Below are positions 35,434-44,432 of a stretch of 64,000 bases of DNA, piece by piece. The stretch is from NCBI RefSeq assembly GCF_900452415.1, contig NZ_UGNX01000001.1:3410001-3474000 (forward strand). The letters are read 5' to 3'. This stretch comes from Legionella cincinnatiensis. GTDB lineage: Bacteria > Pseudomonadota > Gammaproteobacteria > Legionellales > Legionellaceae. Every line of letters starts with the position of its first letter. Position 1 is the stretch's first letter. The position numbers and the translations under genes were made by a program. The notes under the pieces are model-generated. The model was not told where the DNA came from. It was given only the letters and a program-made list of their open reading frames with translations, and ran no database searches.

Positions 35434-36704
35434 ATCGGCTACTCATGAAAATTAATGGCGCCATTTGCCCCATTTGGAATAGTTTATTTTATACTGTTGA
35501 AGAAGTTCCTTGTTCAGAATCTTTTTTTTCCTGTGTGAATGCATTAATTAATGAAACACCAAGATTGCAATCCATCTGGTCCAAATCAGGTAAAGGTTGG
35601 CAGATCATTGAACCTGACTCGCAAAAAAGAGCAGATTCTTATCGGTTCGATGAGATCCCCGTAGAGAAGCAAGAACGAATCCAAACATTAATCCAAACGC
35701 CTATTGATCTTGAACACTCTTTACCTTTTCGTATTACCATAGGCAAAATATTCAATAAGGAAGGATTTAACTGGATCATTGCGTTTCAGATTCATCATGC
35801 TGCAGGTGATGGTCAATCTTTAATCCATTTTGTAGCCCGTTTTTGGGATTTATTAAACTGTAAATTAAATCAGCATTCGCCAAGCCAAAAAAACCTGTCA
35901 GCCCCCCAAATGACGGATAAAAAATTTCTCCAATATTGCCTAAAAAATAAAAAAGTATTGCCCAATCTATTTAAAGCCAAATACCGACAATTATCGAGAA
36001 GAGCCAGCCCTTTGTCTCATCAAAGCACCCAAATTGGTATGCCTTATCTTCAAAGTATACAATTTAGCCTTTCTCATTTAAAAAATTATAATTCATCCGA
36101 ATTATTTTATTCTGCCATTTTAGCGGCTATTCATCGCACCGAATCCACCAAAGAGAATCGATTAATTCGTTTTCGTATCCCGGTCGATCTCAGGTCGATA
36201 TGGATGGTTCCTAAAAATTCAATTGAAAACGGCTGTGCAGCAATCATGATTGAGCTTCCTCTTCAAGTAATAAAACAAATACATCAAAATAGACCAGAAC
36301 ACCTAGGTTTACTCGTCAGAAAGACACTCACTCACTTACTATTAAAACGAATTTACCTTTGCAATGCTTTAGAGTGCATTTTAATAAGCCACCTCTGTTC
36401 TGAAAAAAAATTAAAGAATGCAGCACGAGAAGAATTATTAGCCGATAAACGCTCCAGTACTCTGGTGATTACTCATTTTGGTGACGTAACTTCTTATCTT
36501 AAGCCACCATCTCCCATTAAGGTACTTAATCTCGAAGCACATACGCCGGTTTGGGGTTCTAATAGTTTCGTTTATGAAGAGACGCTTTACATCAATAATA
36601 CCTGTTTTGACAAGATTTGGAGTCACGAACAAATGCAACACTTTTGTTTTGAAGCCAGCTCATGGCTACAATTGCAATACGGTTCATCAGAGATATCATT
36701 ATGA
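35403..36704 (+). CDS. Stand-alone condensation-domain/acyltransferase (HHxxxDG)
   Basis: It has the active-site motif HHAAGDG (H131, H132, D136, G137) shared by NRPS condensation domains, WS/DGAT and alcohol acetyltransferases. The chloramphenicol-acetyltransferase-like fold continues to VWGSNSFVYEETLYI and NNTCFDK near the end. At 433 residues it is a free-standing domain with no adenylation or carrier domains, so it probably forms an ester or amide from acyl-CoA or acyl-ACP. The start has GAGG at 7 bases and overlaps the upstream gene by 31 bp. Its stop overlaps the next start as ATGA. Confidence 0.82.
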   Translation: MAKTCSANYVDRLLMKINGAICPIWNSLFYTVEEVPCSESFFSCVNALINETPRLQSIWSKSGKGWQIIEPDSQKRADSYRFDEIPVEKQERIQTLIQTPIDLEHSLPFRITIGKIFNKEGFNWIIAFQIHHAAGDGQSLIHFVARFWDLLNCKLNQHSPSQKNLSAPQMTDKKFLQYCLKNKKVLPNLFKAKYRQLSRRASPLSHQSTQIGMPYLQSIQFSLSHLKNYNSSELFYSAILAAIHRTESTKENRLIRFRIPVDLRSIWMVPKNSIENGCAAIMIELPLQVIKQIHQNRPEHLGLLVRKTLTHLLLKRIYLCNALECILISHLCSEKKLKNAAREELLADKRSSTLVITHFGDVTSYLKPPSPIKVLNLEAHTPVWGSNSFVYEETLYINNTCFDKIWSHEQMQHFCFEASSWLQLQYGSSEISL

Positions 36705-37339
36705 ACCAGCTCTCAATAATTCATCATCCTTATATTTATTTAGCATTTATCAGTTTCCATTTATTCAGCGGACAAGGACTAACCGGTATGTGCTATTGGT
36801 TGCGCTTTGGTAAAAGCCCTCTTATCTGTTATCAGAAAAAAAGTCATAATCGACATCATTTAATTTCTCAATGGCTCATTTTGCCTGTACTTATATGGTT
36901 TAGTTGTATTAGTTTGTATGCTCTTTCGCAAGAATTTAGAAGCAGTTGCTTTAATTGGCCTTTATCGGTAATCAGCCCACTTTATGGCTGGGGTATTGCG
37001 ATTATAGGGTTAGGTGGAATGCTCGTATGCCAATATCAAATGGGCGAAGCATTTCGTGTCGGCCAAGAATCAAAAAAAGAGCAATCGCAAAATATTTTGA
37101 AAACTAAAGGATGCTTTAAATATTCAAGAAACCCAATTTATTTTTTTTCGATACTGTACTTAATTGGCGTATCGCTTTGGAGCCTCATATGGCCAGTTTG
37201 GATTGCTTTAATGACGATCATCGTTCTGATTCATTTGTTGGTTTTGGAAGAAGAACATTTTTTAACACAACGTTTTGGCGATTCCTATTTAATTTATAAA
37301 AAATCGGCTCCACGTTATATTGGTTTAATCAAAACGTAA
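36701..37339 (+). CDS. Isoprenylcysteine/phospholipid methyltransferase-like membrane protein
   Basis: Multi-span integral membrane protein. The conserved cytosolic block GCFKYSRNPIYF and the LEEEHFLTQRFGDSYLIYKK segment near the C terminus are the SAM-binding features of the ICMT/PEMT family. It would methylate a lipid, carboxylate or amine at the membrane. The frame opens at 36662, but the ATG at 36701 overlaps the previous stop in ATGA and is preferred (212 residues). It sits 10 bp before the desaturase gene. Confidence 0.83.
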   Translation: MNQLSIIHHPYIYLAFISFHLFSGQGLTGMCYWLRFGKSPLICYQKKSHNRHHLISQWLILPVLIWFSCISLYALSQEFRSSCFNWPLSVISPLYGWGIAIIGLGGMLVCQYQMGEAFRVGQESKKEQSQNILKTKGCFKYSRNPIYFFSILYLIGVSLWSLIWPVWIALMTIIVLIHLLVLEEEHFLTQRFGDSYLIYKKSAPRYIGLIKT

Positions 37340-37349
37340 AGGAATACTG

Positions 37350-38303
37350 ATGAATAATAAAAGATATCCCTGGGGGATACCTCAAGCGGTGCTCCAAAGA
37401 GCCCATCAAAAATCAAGCATATACGTCATCACAAAACTCAGCCTCTTATTTTTTATCTGGTGCTTTTTAGGCTTTTGCATTCTAAAAACGCATTCTATAG
37501 GTTTAAAAATTATTCTGTGGCTTTTTTTAGGATATTTCATTAATGGATTAGTGCAATTAGTACATGACAGTTGGCACCATACTCTATTCTCTAAACGATG
37601 GCAAAATCGCCTGATTGGACATGTGCTGTCGTTTTTATTTTTTGTTTTATACCATCCTCCTAGACATGGGCACTTACTGCACCACCGTTACAATAGAACC
37701 GAACGAGACCCTGATGCTTATAATACAGGAACAAAAAGCTGGGACTTAGTGCTTTTGTATTATGGAGTCTTTTTATTTGGTGTTCCCTTAGCGATTATTC
37801 ATTTTAATGTGCTTTATCCACTCCAATTTTATAAACGGCATCAATTACGAAAACATTTTCTTCAACTGAGCCTCTTGATATTAGCGCAAATCTTAGTATG
37901 GCTTCTTTTGGTTCAAAAAAATCTGACCAACTTAGCCTATCAAACATGGCTGATTCCTGTATTCTTTACTTCAATATGGAATGGAATGAAGTCTGTTGCA
38001 GACCATTTTCAAAATGATTGGCAAGGAGGTCCGCTAAAAACTGCCACCACGGTAACCAGTAACCCTCTCACTACCTTTTTCTGGAACGGATTAAATTATC
38101 ATTTGGAACACCATTTATTTCCAGGAGTACCAGGGTATAATTTGCCGCAATTACATCCTCATCTCAAAGAATTATTCCAACAGAACCACTCTTCACTTTT
38201 TTCAAGTTATTACAAAATATGGTGGCATGCTTTAATTAGAGGTCCTGAAGTAGTTCATCGCGAAGGAAAATTCAACCCATTCAAATTTCAAAATGAGAAT
38301 TAG
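37350..38303 (+). CDS. Membrane fatty-acid desaturase
   Basis: Diiron desaturase/hydroxylase with the three histidine boxes H72DSWHH, H106GHLLHH and N249YHLEHH. Four hydrophobic helices frame them. It acts on acyl-lipids or acyl-CoA at the membrane with O2 and electron donors. The 317 residues match the compact acyl-lipid or carotenoid-type desaturases. It is the fifth gene of the operon, 10 bp after the methyltransferase and 2 bp before the CapA-like gene. A hydroxylase or ketolase activity is possible. Confidence 0.92.
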   Translation: MNNKRYPWGIPQAVLQRAHQKSSIYVITKLSLLFFIWCFLGFCILKTHSIGLKIILWLFLGYFINGLVQLVHDSWHHTLFSKRWQNRLIGHVLSFLFFVLYHPPRHGHLLHHRYNRTERDPDAYNTGTKSWDLVLLYYGVFLFGVPLAIIHFNVLYPLQFYKRHQLRKHFLQLSLLILAQILVWLLLVQKNLTNLAYQTWLIPVFFTSIWNGMKSVADHFQNDWQGGPLKTATTVTSNPLTTFFWNGLNYHLEHHLFPGVPGYNLPQLHPHLKELFQQNHSSLFSSYYKIWWHALIRGPEVVHREGKFNPFKFQNEN

Positions 38304-38305
38304 CA

Positions 38306-39550
38306 ATGACGACACGCTGGTACCATTCCATTCGTTATGAATATCAACGTTGGCCGTTATGGCGACTTGATTTAGATTTAGCCTATATTCTTAAAAGTTT
38401 GGATCATAAGTATCATCCAAATACCCTAGAAGACAAAAACCATTTTTTAGCGATGCATCAATGGCTAAAACAACATCAATGGCCCACTGTATCGGACGAA
38501 CAAGCCATAACACTTTGTGCAATGGGAGATATGATGTGGATCCGTAGTGGTTGGCTCAATGCGTTATCCGCTGGAGTAAAACAACATTTAGCTCATGCAG
38601 ATCTTACGCTTACAAATCTTGAAACCCCAATCGATCCTGCACGTAAAGTACCTAAGTGGGTTTATGAAACTTTTCACTATAATGCACCTAAGGATTATTT
38701 AACGAGCTGGAATGTTTTACCTTCCCACATCCAACATGTATTCTCTATTTGTAATAACCATGCACTTGATCAAAAAGAAGAAGGTCTTCAAGCCACACGA
38801 AACTCAATACTGGAACAAGGAACTCATTTCCATTGTCTTGGGGGAGTGAATCAAAATGAAGACGCTATGCTTCTCACTATCAAAGGAATAAAAATTGGTT
38901 TTATGGCGTCCACTTTCGCAATTAATCATTTAAAAACAAATCAACCCCCACCTAAAGGGGTTCCAATTCATTTATTTGGCTGTCCTCATAGAGAACCGGA
39001 TTGGGTTAAAATTGCTGAACACATTCAAAAGATGAAAGCTCAAGGGGCTGAGTTTATTATTTTTTCACCTCATTGGGGCTATGAATATGAATATTGGCCT
39101 GATGCATTGCAAAGAACACATGCGTTGAAACTCATTGAACTTGGTGTTGATTTAATTTTGGGCCATTCACCCCATGTAGTACAACCGGTAGAAATGGTTT
39201 CTATCAACAAAATGGATGTCCAATGCCCTCTACAAGTAGAACGTCCCGGCGCTAAGGGATTTGGGGTTATTGCTTGGTCTTTAGGGAATTTTTTAACAAT
39301 TATGCCAACTTTACCTTGTAAAACTGGCGTTATTTTTAAACTTGAGTTGGTCAAAAAAGAGCAACAAATTTTGATTAAAAAAATTGAGTTAACCCCAGTC
39401 TATACTACAAAATCAGTAGAAGCATATTGGCTGGATAGACAAGTAGTATGTCTTCATGAATTATCTGGCCCTCAAAAAGCACTTAAAACCCGAATAATAC
39501 GTCATTGCCAACACATTAGCCCCTTAATGAATTTAGGAGATCCTCAATGA
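38306..39550 (+). CDS. CapA-family protein (poly-gamma-glutamate synthesis-type metallophosphatase fold)
   Basis: It has calcineurin-like CapA motifs: LCAMGDMMWIRSGW, LTNLETPID, ICNNHALDQKEEG, FSPHWGYEYEYWP, LILGHSPHVVQPVE and AWSLGNFL. CapA/PgsA proteins take part in poly-gamma-glutamate synthesis or export; many relatives in biosynthetic clusters act as ligase-associated or hydrolytic enzymes. There is no signal peptide or membrane anchor, unlike true PgsA, so it is probably cytosolic. Its stop overlaps the next start (ATGA). Confidence 0.85.
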   Translation: MTTRWYHSIRYEYQRWPLWRLDLDLAYILKSLDHKYHPNTLEDKNHFLAMHQWLKQHQWPTVSDEQAITLCAMGDMMWIRSGWLNALSAGVKQHLAHADLTLTNLETPIDPARKVPKWVYETFHYNAPKDYLTSWNVLPSHIQHVFSICNNHALDQKEEGLQATRNSILEQGTHFHCLGGVNQNEDAMLLTIKGIKIGFMASTFAINHLKTNQPPPKGVPIHLFGCPHREPDWVKIAEHIQKMKAQGAEFIIFSPHWGYEYEYWPDALQRTHALKLIELGVDLILGHSPHVVQPVEMVSINKMDVQCPLQVERPGAKGFGVIAWSLGNFLTIMPTLPCKTGVIFKLELVKKEQQILIKKIELTPVYTTKSVEAYWLDRQVVCLHELSGPQKALKTRIIRHCQHISPLMNLGDPQ

Positions 39551-40161
39551 ATAAATCCCAAAGTCAAACCATAAATTTACTAGATACTTACTGTCAAAAT
39601 ATGGCAGACAGCGTTATTCTTCTATTAGATAAAATTGATCTTAATAAGTATCTGAATTTTCTTGAAATGATGTACCACTACACTCGAGACAGTGGAAAAA
39701 GACTCCAGCATGCAGCAGAGCAAGCCCAGGATGAAGAAATAAAAAAAGTATTTGCTGAATTGGCACGAGAAGAACAATATCATTATCGTCTCGCTGAAGG
39801 AGATTTACAAACTTTTGGTAAACAACCTGTGCCTGAAGCTCCATCTGTTGTTTTAGAGTTTGATCAGTTTTGGATGAATATTTCTTCAGAAGAAGAATAT
39901 CAATATGTCGGCGCACTATATGTGCTGGAAAATGTAGCTCGCCTGTTAAAAACTAGTGTTATGCCTCATTTTGTGCGCTTAAATATCGGGCCAGAGCAAG
40001 GTAAATTTATACTGACCCATTTAGTTGCTGATGACGATCATGGCGATCAATTACGTCTTTTATGTCACAATAATGCTGACATAGCGAAACATCAAATTGA
40101 GATGGGCGCTCAAAAAGCCAGTACTTTTTGGATTAAAATCCATCACGAGTCTTTAAATTAA
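39547..40161 (+). CDS. HDO-type (UndA-like) diiron protein, ferritin-like annotation likely in databases
   Basis: Helical protein of 204 residues. Putative iron ligands are E76-x2-H79 in EEQYH, E129 in YVLENVA, and H158-x3-D162-x2-H165 in THLVADDDHGD. This HxxxDxxH plus ExxH set is the signature of heme-oxygenase-like diiron oxidases such as UndA (fatty acid to terminal alkene) and BesC. The first helices also look rubrerythrin-like (EELAREEQYHYRLAEGD), so a ferritin-like fold is the alternative. It is the last gene of the seven-gene operon, directly before the repeat array. Confidence 0.75.
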   Translation: MNKSQSQTINLLDTYCQNMADSVILLLDKIDLNKYLNFLEMMYHYTRDSGKRLQHAAEQAQDEEIKKVFAELAREEQYHYRLAEGDLQTFGKQPVPEAPSVVLEFDQFWMNISSEEEYQYVGALYVLENVARLLKTSVMPHFVRLNIGPEQGKFILTHLVADDDHGDQLRLLCHNNADIAKHQIEMGAQKASTFWIKIHHESLN

Positions 40162-40227
40162 CGTCTCGGTTCGAGAGGAAGACTGGATCTAAATAAACTC
40201 TTTATCCATAAATAACGTTAAATTAAA

Positions 40228-42437
40228 GTGAGTTATAAATAATAATGTCATTAAAATCCGTCTTTAACACGATCCGTTCAGGCTGAGGGGGCGTTGACGC
40301 CGTCTCGAAGCCTTAGCACAGGACTTGAAAGTTCGTACAAAGGCTTCGAGACAACGCTATGCGTTTCCTCAGCCCGAACGGATCACAGTAAATTCACGTC
40401 CGCTTATCCCAAGCTTGCGTTAATTAATATTTTCACCAGGTATAAAGCATAGGTGAGTTATAAATAATAATGTCATTAAATCCATCTTTAACACGATCCG
40501 TTCAGGCTGAGGGAGGCGTTGACGCCGTCTCGAAGCCTTAGCACAGGACTTGAAAGTTCGTACAAAGGCTTCGAGACAACGCTATGCGTTTCCTCAGCCC
40601 GAACGGATCACAGTAAACTCACGTCCGCTTATCCCAAGCTTGCGTTAATTAATATTTTCACCAGGTATAAAGCATAGGTGAGTTATAAATAATAATGTCA
40701 TTAAAATCCGTCTTTAACACGATCCGTTCGGGCTGAGGAGGCGTTAACGCCGTCTCGAAGACTTAGAAAGTTCCTACAAAGGCTTGGAGACAACGCTATG
40801 CGTTTCCTCAGCCGGAACGGATCACAGTAAATTCACGTCCGCTTATCTCAAGCTTGCGTTAACTGAATGTTTTCACCAGGTATAAAGCATAGGTGAGTTA
40901 TAAATAATAATGTCATTAAAAGCCGTCTTTAACACGATCCGTTCGGGCTGAGGGGGCGTTGACGCCGTCTCGAAGCCTTAGCACAGGACTTGAAAGTTCG
41001 TACAAAGGCTTCGAGACAACGCTATGCGTTTCCTCAGCCCGAACGGATCACAGTAAACTCACGTCCGCTTATCCCAAGCTTGCGTTAATTAATATTTTCA
41101 CCAGGTATAAAGCATAGGTGAGTTATAAATAATAATGTCATTAAAATCCGTCTTTAACACGATCCGTTCGGGCTGAGGAGGCGTTAACGCCGTCTCGAAG
41201 ACTTAGAAAGTTCCTACAAAGGCTTGGAGACAACGCTATGCGTTTCCTCAGCCGGAACGGATCACAGTAAATTCACGTCCGCTTATCTCAAGCTTGCGTT
41301 AACTGAATGTTTTCACCAGGTATAAAGCATAGGTGAGTTATAAATAATAATGTCATTAAAAGCCGTCTTTAACACGATCCGTTCGGGCTGAGGGGGCGTT
41401 GACGCCGTCTCGAAGCCTTAGCACAGGACTTGAAAGTTCGTACAAAGGCTTCGAGACAACGCTATGCGTTTCCTCAGCCCGAACGGATCACAGTAAACTC
41501 ACGTCCGCTTATCCCAAGCTTGCGTTAATTAATATTTTCACCAGGTATAAAGCATAGGTGAGTTATAAATAATAATGTCATTAAAATCCGTCTTTAACAC
41601 GATCCGTTCAGGCTGAGGGGGGCGTTGACGCCGTCTCGAAGCCTTAGCACAGGACTTGAAAGTTCGTACAAAGGCTTCGAGACAACGCTATGTGTTTCCT
41701 CAGCCCGAACGGATCACAGTAAACTCACGTCCGCTTATCCCAAGCTTGCGTTAATTAATATTTTCACCAGGTATAAAGCATAAATAATAATGTCATTAAA
41801 AGCCGTCTTTAACACGATCCGTTCAGGCTGAGGGGGGCGTTGACGCCGTCTCGAAGCCTTAGCACAGGATTTGGAAAGTTCCTACAAAGGCTTCGAGACA
41901 ACGCTATGTGTTTCCTCAGCCCGAACGGATCACAGTAAACTCACGTCCGCTTATCCCAAGCTTGCGTTAATTAATATTTTCACCAGGTATAAAGCATAAA
42001 TAATAATGTCATTAAAAGCCGTCTTTAACACGATCCGTTCGGGCTGAGGAGGCGTTGACGCCGTCTCGAAGCCTTAGCACAGGATTTGGAAAGTTCGTAC
42101 AAAGGCTTCGAGACAACGCTATGCGTTTCCTCAGCCCGAACGGATCACAGTAAATTCACGTCCGCTTATCCCAAGCTTGCGTTAATTAATATTTTCACCA
42201 GGTATAAAGCATAGGTGAGTTATAAATAATAATGTCATTAAATCCATCTTTAACACGATCCGTTCGGGCTGAGGGGGCGTTGACGCCGTCTCGAAGACTT
42301 AGCACAGGACTTGAAAGTTCCTACAAAGGCTTCGAGACAACGCTATGTGTTTCCTCAGCCCGAACGGATCACAGTAAATTCACGTCCGCTTATCTCAAGC
42401 TTACGTTAACTGAATGTTTTCACTAGGTATAAAGCAC
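40228..42437. repeat. Tandem array of ten 215-226 bp palindromic units (array 2)
   Basis: The palindrome starts (GATCCGTTC) lie at 40271, 40495, 40721, 40936, 41161, 41376, 41601, 41816, 42032 and 42257. Each unit holds a palindrome of about 110-120 bp. Outer arms of about 19 bp (GATCCGTTCGGGCTGAGGA and complement) surround inner arms GTCTCGAAGCCTT and complement, followed by a conserved linker of about 100 bp. Copies 3+4 are repeated as 5+6, showing a recent 440-bp duplication. Units differ by a 9-10 base deletion in the loop and loss of about 10 bases in the linker. It fills the convergent gap between the biosynthetic operon and the kinase gene. The open frame at 42232-42426 is repeat, not a gene. 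Confidence 0.95.
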
Positions 42438-42471
42438 TGGACGTATAGAAACAATGTATTGTCAACAAACA

Positions 42472-44274
42472 TTAATAAGTAAAAGAATTGGTATTCTGAA
42501 TAAACTGGGTAATTTCTTCGAGCTGAGTTTTTGCCAAATACTCTTCTTGTTCTTTTTCGGGATCAATTTTGGCAAGTTTTTGATAAAGTTTCTCTATATT
42601 TTCATGACGACCTTTACCAAAAATCTTAGAGTGGCTGAAAAAATAAAATAATCCCTTTTCTGTTTTTTCTTGTCCTAGTCGTTGCAGCTGTTGTAATTGT
42701 GCTAAAGGCGAGCTTGAACCGCTTAAAATTCGGGCAATTTTTATCATTCCCGTACTGTTTGTATTGATAAATTTTTTTGTTAATTTTTCGCCATCGTAAA
42801 CTTCTTTGGCATAAGTATGAAAACTATTGAGTGCCTTTTTAAACTTCAAATTCTCCTGTTCTAACCAATAAATCACCTGTTCCAAATTAGGATAAGGGCG
42901 ATCAATATCATGAATATCTACGCTACGATTTTCTTTCATTAAACGTGCAGATAGTTCATAATGAGACGCTGGTAAAGTAAATTTTGCGATCGCCTTATAA
43001 ATGACCATCCTTTTTAAGAGCATTCTTCGATTAAACACATCACTTCGAACGCTTTTTTCATTAAACAGATTGTCTGTAAATCTGGTTAAATGATGTTTGG
43101 TGTTCAATAAATTCAGGTATTGATGGTACACTTCGAATTCCTCAAAGCGCTTCACCAAAACCGCCCAGTTATTATTAAAAATCTTATATGCATCTAACCT
43201 AGCCGGTAGGGTTATAAGAAATTTATTGACTTGATTAATTGTAGGACGCTCTCCTGCTTTTTTACTTTGTAAACGAAACAATAGATTTTTGATATCTTTC
43301 AAAAGAAAAGGATCTACCTCAGAAACATCATAACCAGTAAATAAACCATCAAAACAAAAAGGAGCATAAGCTAATTCTGCGCGAGTATTGACTGCTTCTT
43401 TATATTTCATGATATGTGTAGCACCAAATATTTCGCCCAGTATTGCTGCTAAAGCATACATATCGGATTGATAAGTGCTTCTGTCATACATAAGAACTTC
43501 TGGAGCCATATAGCAAGGCGTTCCCGAAGAGTTGAAATTGTTTTTCGAGTCTGCATCTTCAGCCAAACCAAAATCGATAAAAATTATAAGGAATTGCTCT
43601 TTGCCAAGATTTTTATAGCAAATATTTGCCGGTTTAAGATCGCGATGTACTACCCCATTTTGTTGCAATAATAGCATCTCACTTGCAATTCGAGCGGCAA
43701 CTTGCAGTCGATAATAAAATGAATATTTATTGTTCGGAGTAAAGGGCAACAATTTATCCAGACTAATGCCACAATCCTCAACAACAGTAATGACTTTATC
43801 TCCAGCACCAATAACTGCTGCAACTTTTACGCCATGGTTTTTTTGTTTTAGTGCTTCTTTTGCAGCTCTTTGCAAAAGCTGTTTGTAAGGTAGCGCATCA
43901 TTAGGTTTTTGTATTTTAACTACATCATTTACGGGAATAACTTGGGCTTGATAACGCTTTTTATTAGGATCACAAGTGACCATGATTTTATATTTTGATC
44001 CATTGACAGTACCGAAGCCGCCTTTGCCTCGAGTTGAATTATCAAGGATATGCCATTGATTTTTACCTGATAAAACTAAATTATGACTCAATGAAAATTT
44101 GGGTGAATTAAATGGACTAAATTTTGATAACTTTTTTGAAATTAAATAATCTTCTCGTGAATAAAGAAACTTTACCTCTTCTTTTTGCTTAAATAAAAAT
44201 TTAGCAACTTCTTCACTTAGAAAAAATGTACCTTTTTGATCGCGCAACATTATATCAAAATCAACATGCTTCAT
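42472..44274 (-). CDS. Eukaryotic-like Ser/Thr protein kinase (LegK-type effector candidate)
   Basis: A full Hanks-type kinase domain occupies about 75-360. It has the glycine loop GKGGFGTV (83-90), a candidate beta-3 Lys at 120-123, catalytic HRDLKPAN (210-217), DFG (234-236), APE (257-259) and DMYALA (271-276). The activation segment contains NSSGTPCYM. The last 240 residues are helical with unknown function and end KTQLEEITQFIQNTNSFTY, an acidic/polar tail. There is no transmembrane or PASTA region, unlike bacterial PknB kinases. This fits the LegK group of Legionella translocated kinases (inference). It is tail-to-tail with the biosynthetic operon across array 2. Confidence 0.9.
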   Translation of the reverse strand: MKHVDFDIMLRDQKGTFFLSEEVAKFLFKQKEEVKFLYSREDYLISKKLSKFSPFNSPKFSLSHNLVLSGKNQWHILDNSTRGKGGFGTVNGSKYKIMVTCDPNKKRYQAQVIPVNDVVKIQKPNDALPYKQLLQRAAKEALKQKNHGVKVAAVIGAGDKVITVVEDCGISLDKLLPFTPNNKYSFYYRLQVAARIASEMLLLQQNGVVHRDLKPANICYKNLGKEQFLIIFIDFGLAEDADSKNNFNSSGTPCYMAPEVLMYDRSTYQSDMYALAAILGEIFGATHIMKYKEAVNTRAELAYAPFCFDGLFTGYDVSEVDPFLLKDIKNLLFRLQSKKAGERPTINQVNKFLITLPARLDAYKIFNNNWAVLVKRFEEFEVYHQYLNLLNTKHHLTRFTDNLFNEKSVRSDVFNRRMLLKRMVIYKAIAKFTLPASHYELSARLMKENRSVDIHDIDRPYPNLEQVIYWLEQENLKFKKALNSFHTYAKEVYDGEKLTKKFINTNSTGMIKIARILSGSSSPLAQLQQLQRLGQEKTEKGLFYFFSHSKIFGKGRHENIEKLYQKLAKIDPEKEQEEYLAKTQLEEITQFIQNTNSFTY

Positions 44275-44432
44275 ACGATTTCCACAAAACTGAAATCAAA
44301 AATTGGCGCTATAGTAACAGTTTCGGTTATTAAAATTCATTAAGGGCGAAAAAAAACTTCAATCCACTTACGAGAATGCTTGATTCAGGTTAATATAGAT
44401 TCTTTTCATAGTAGTTGTTCCTTAAACCGAAC

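Noticed and set aside
42232..42426. 64-codon open frame at the end of array 2
   Set aside because: It lies wholly inside the last repeat unit; equivalent frames in other units are interrupted.
40228..42437. CRISPR array
   Set aside because: Repeats are long palindromes with conserved linkers, not short repeats with unique spacers, and no cas genes are present.
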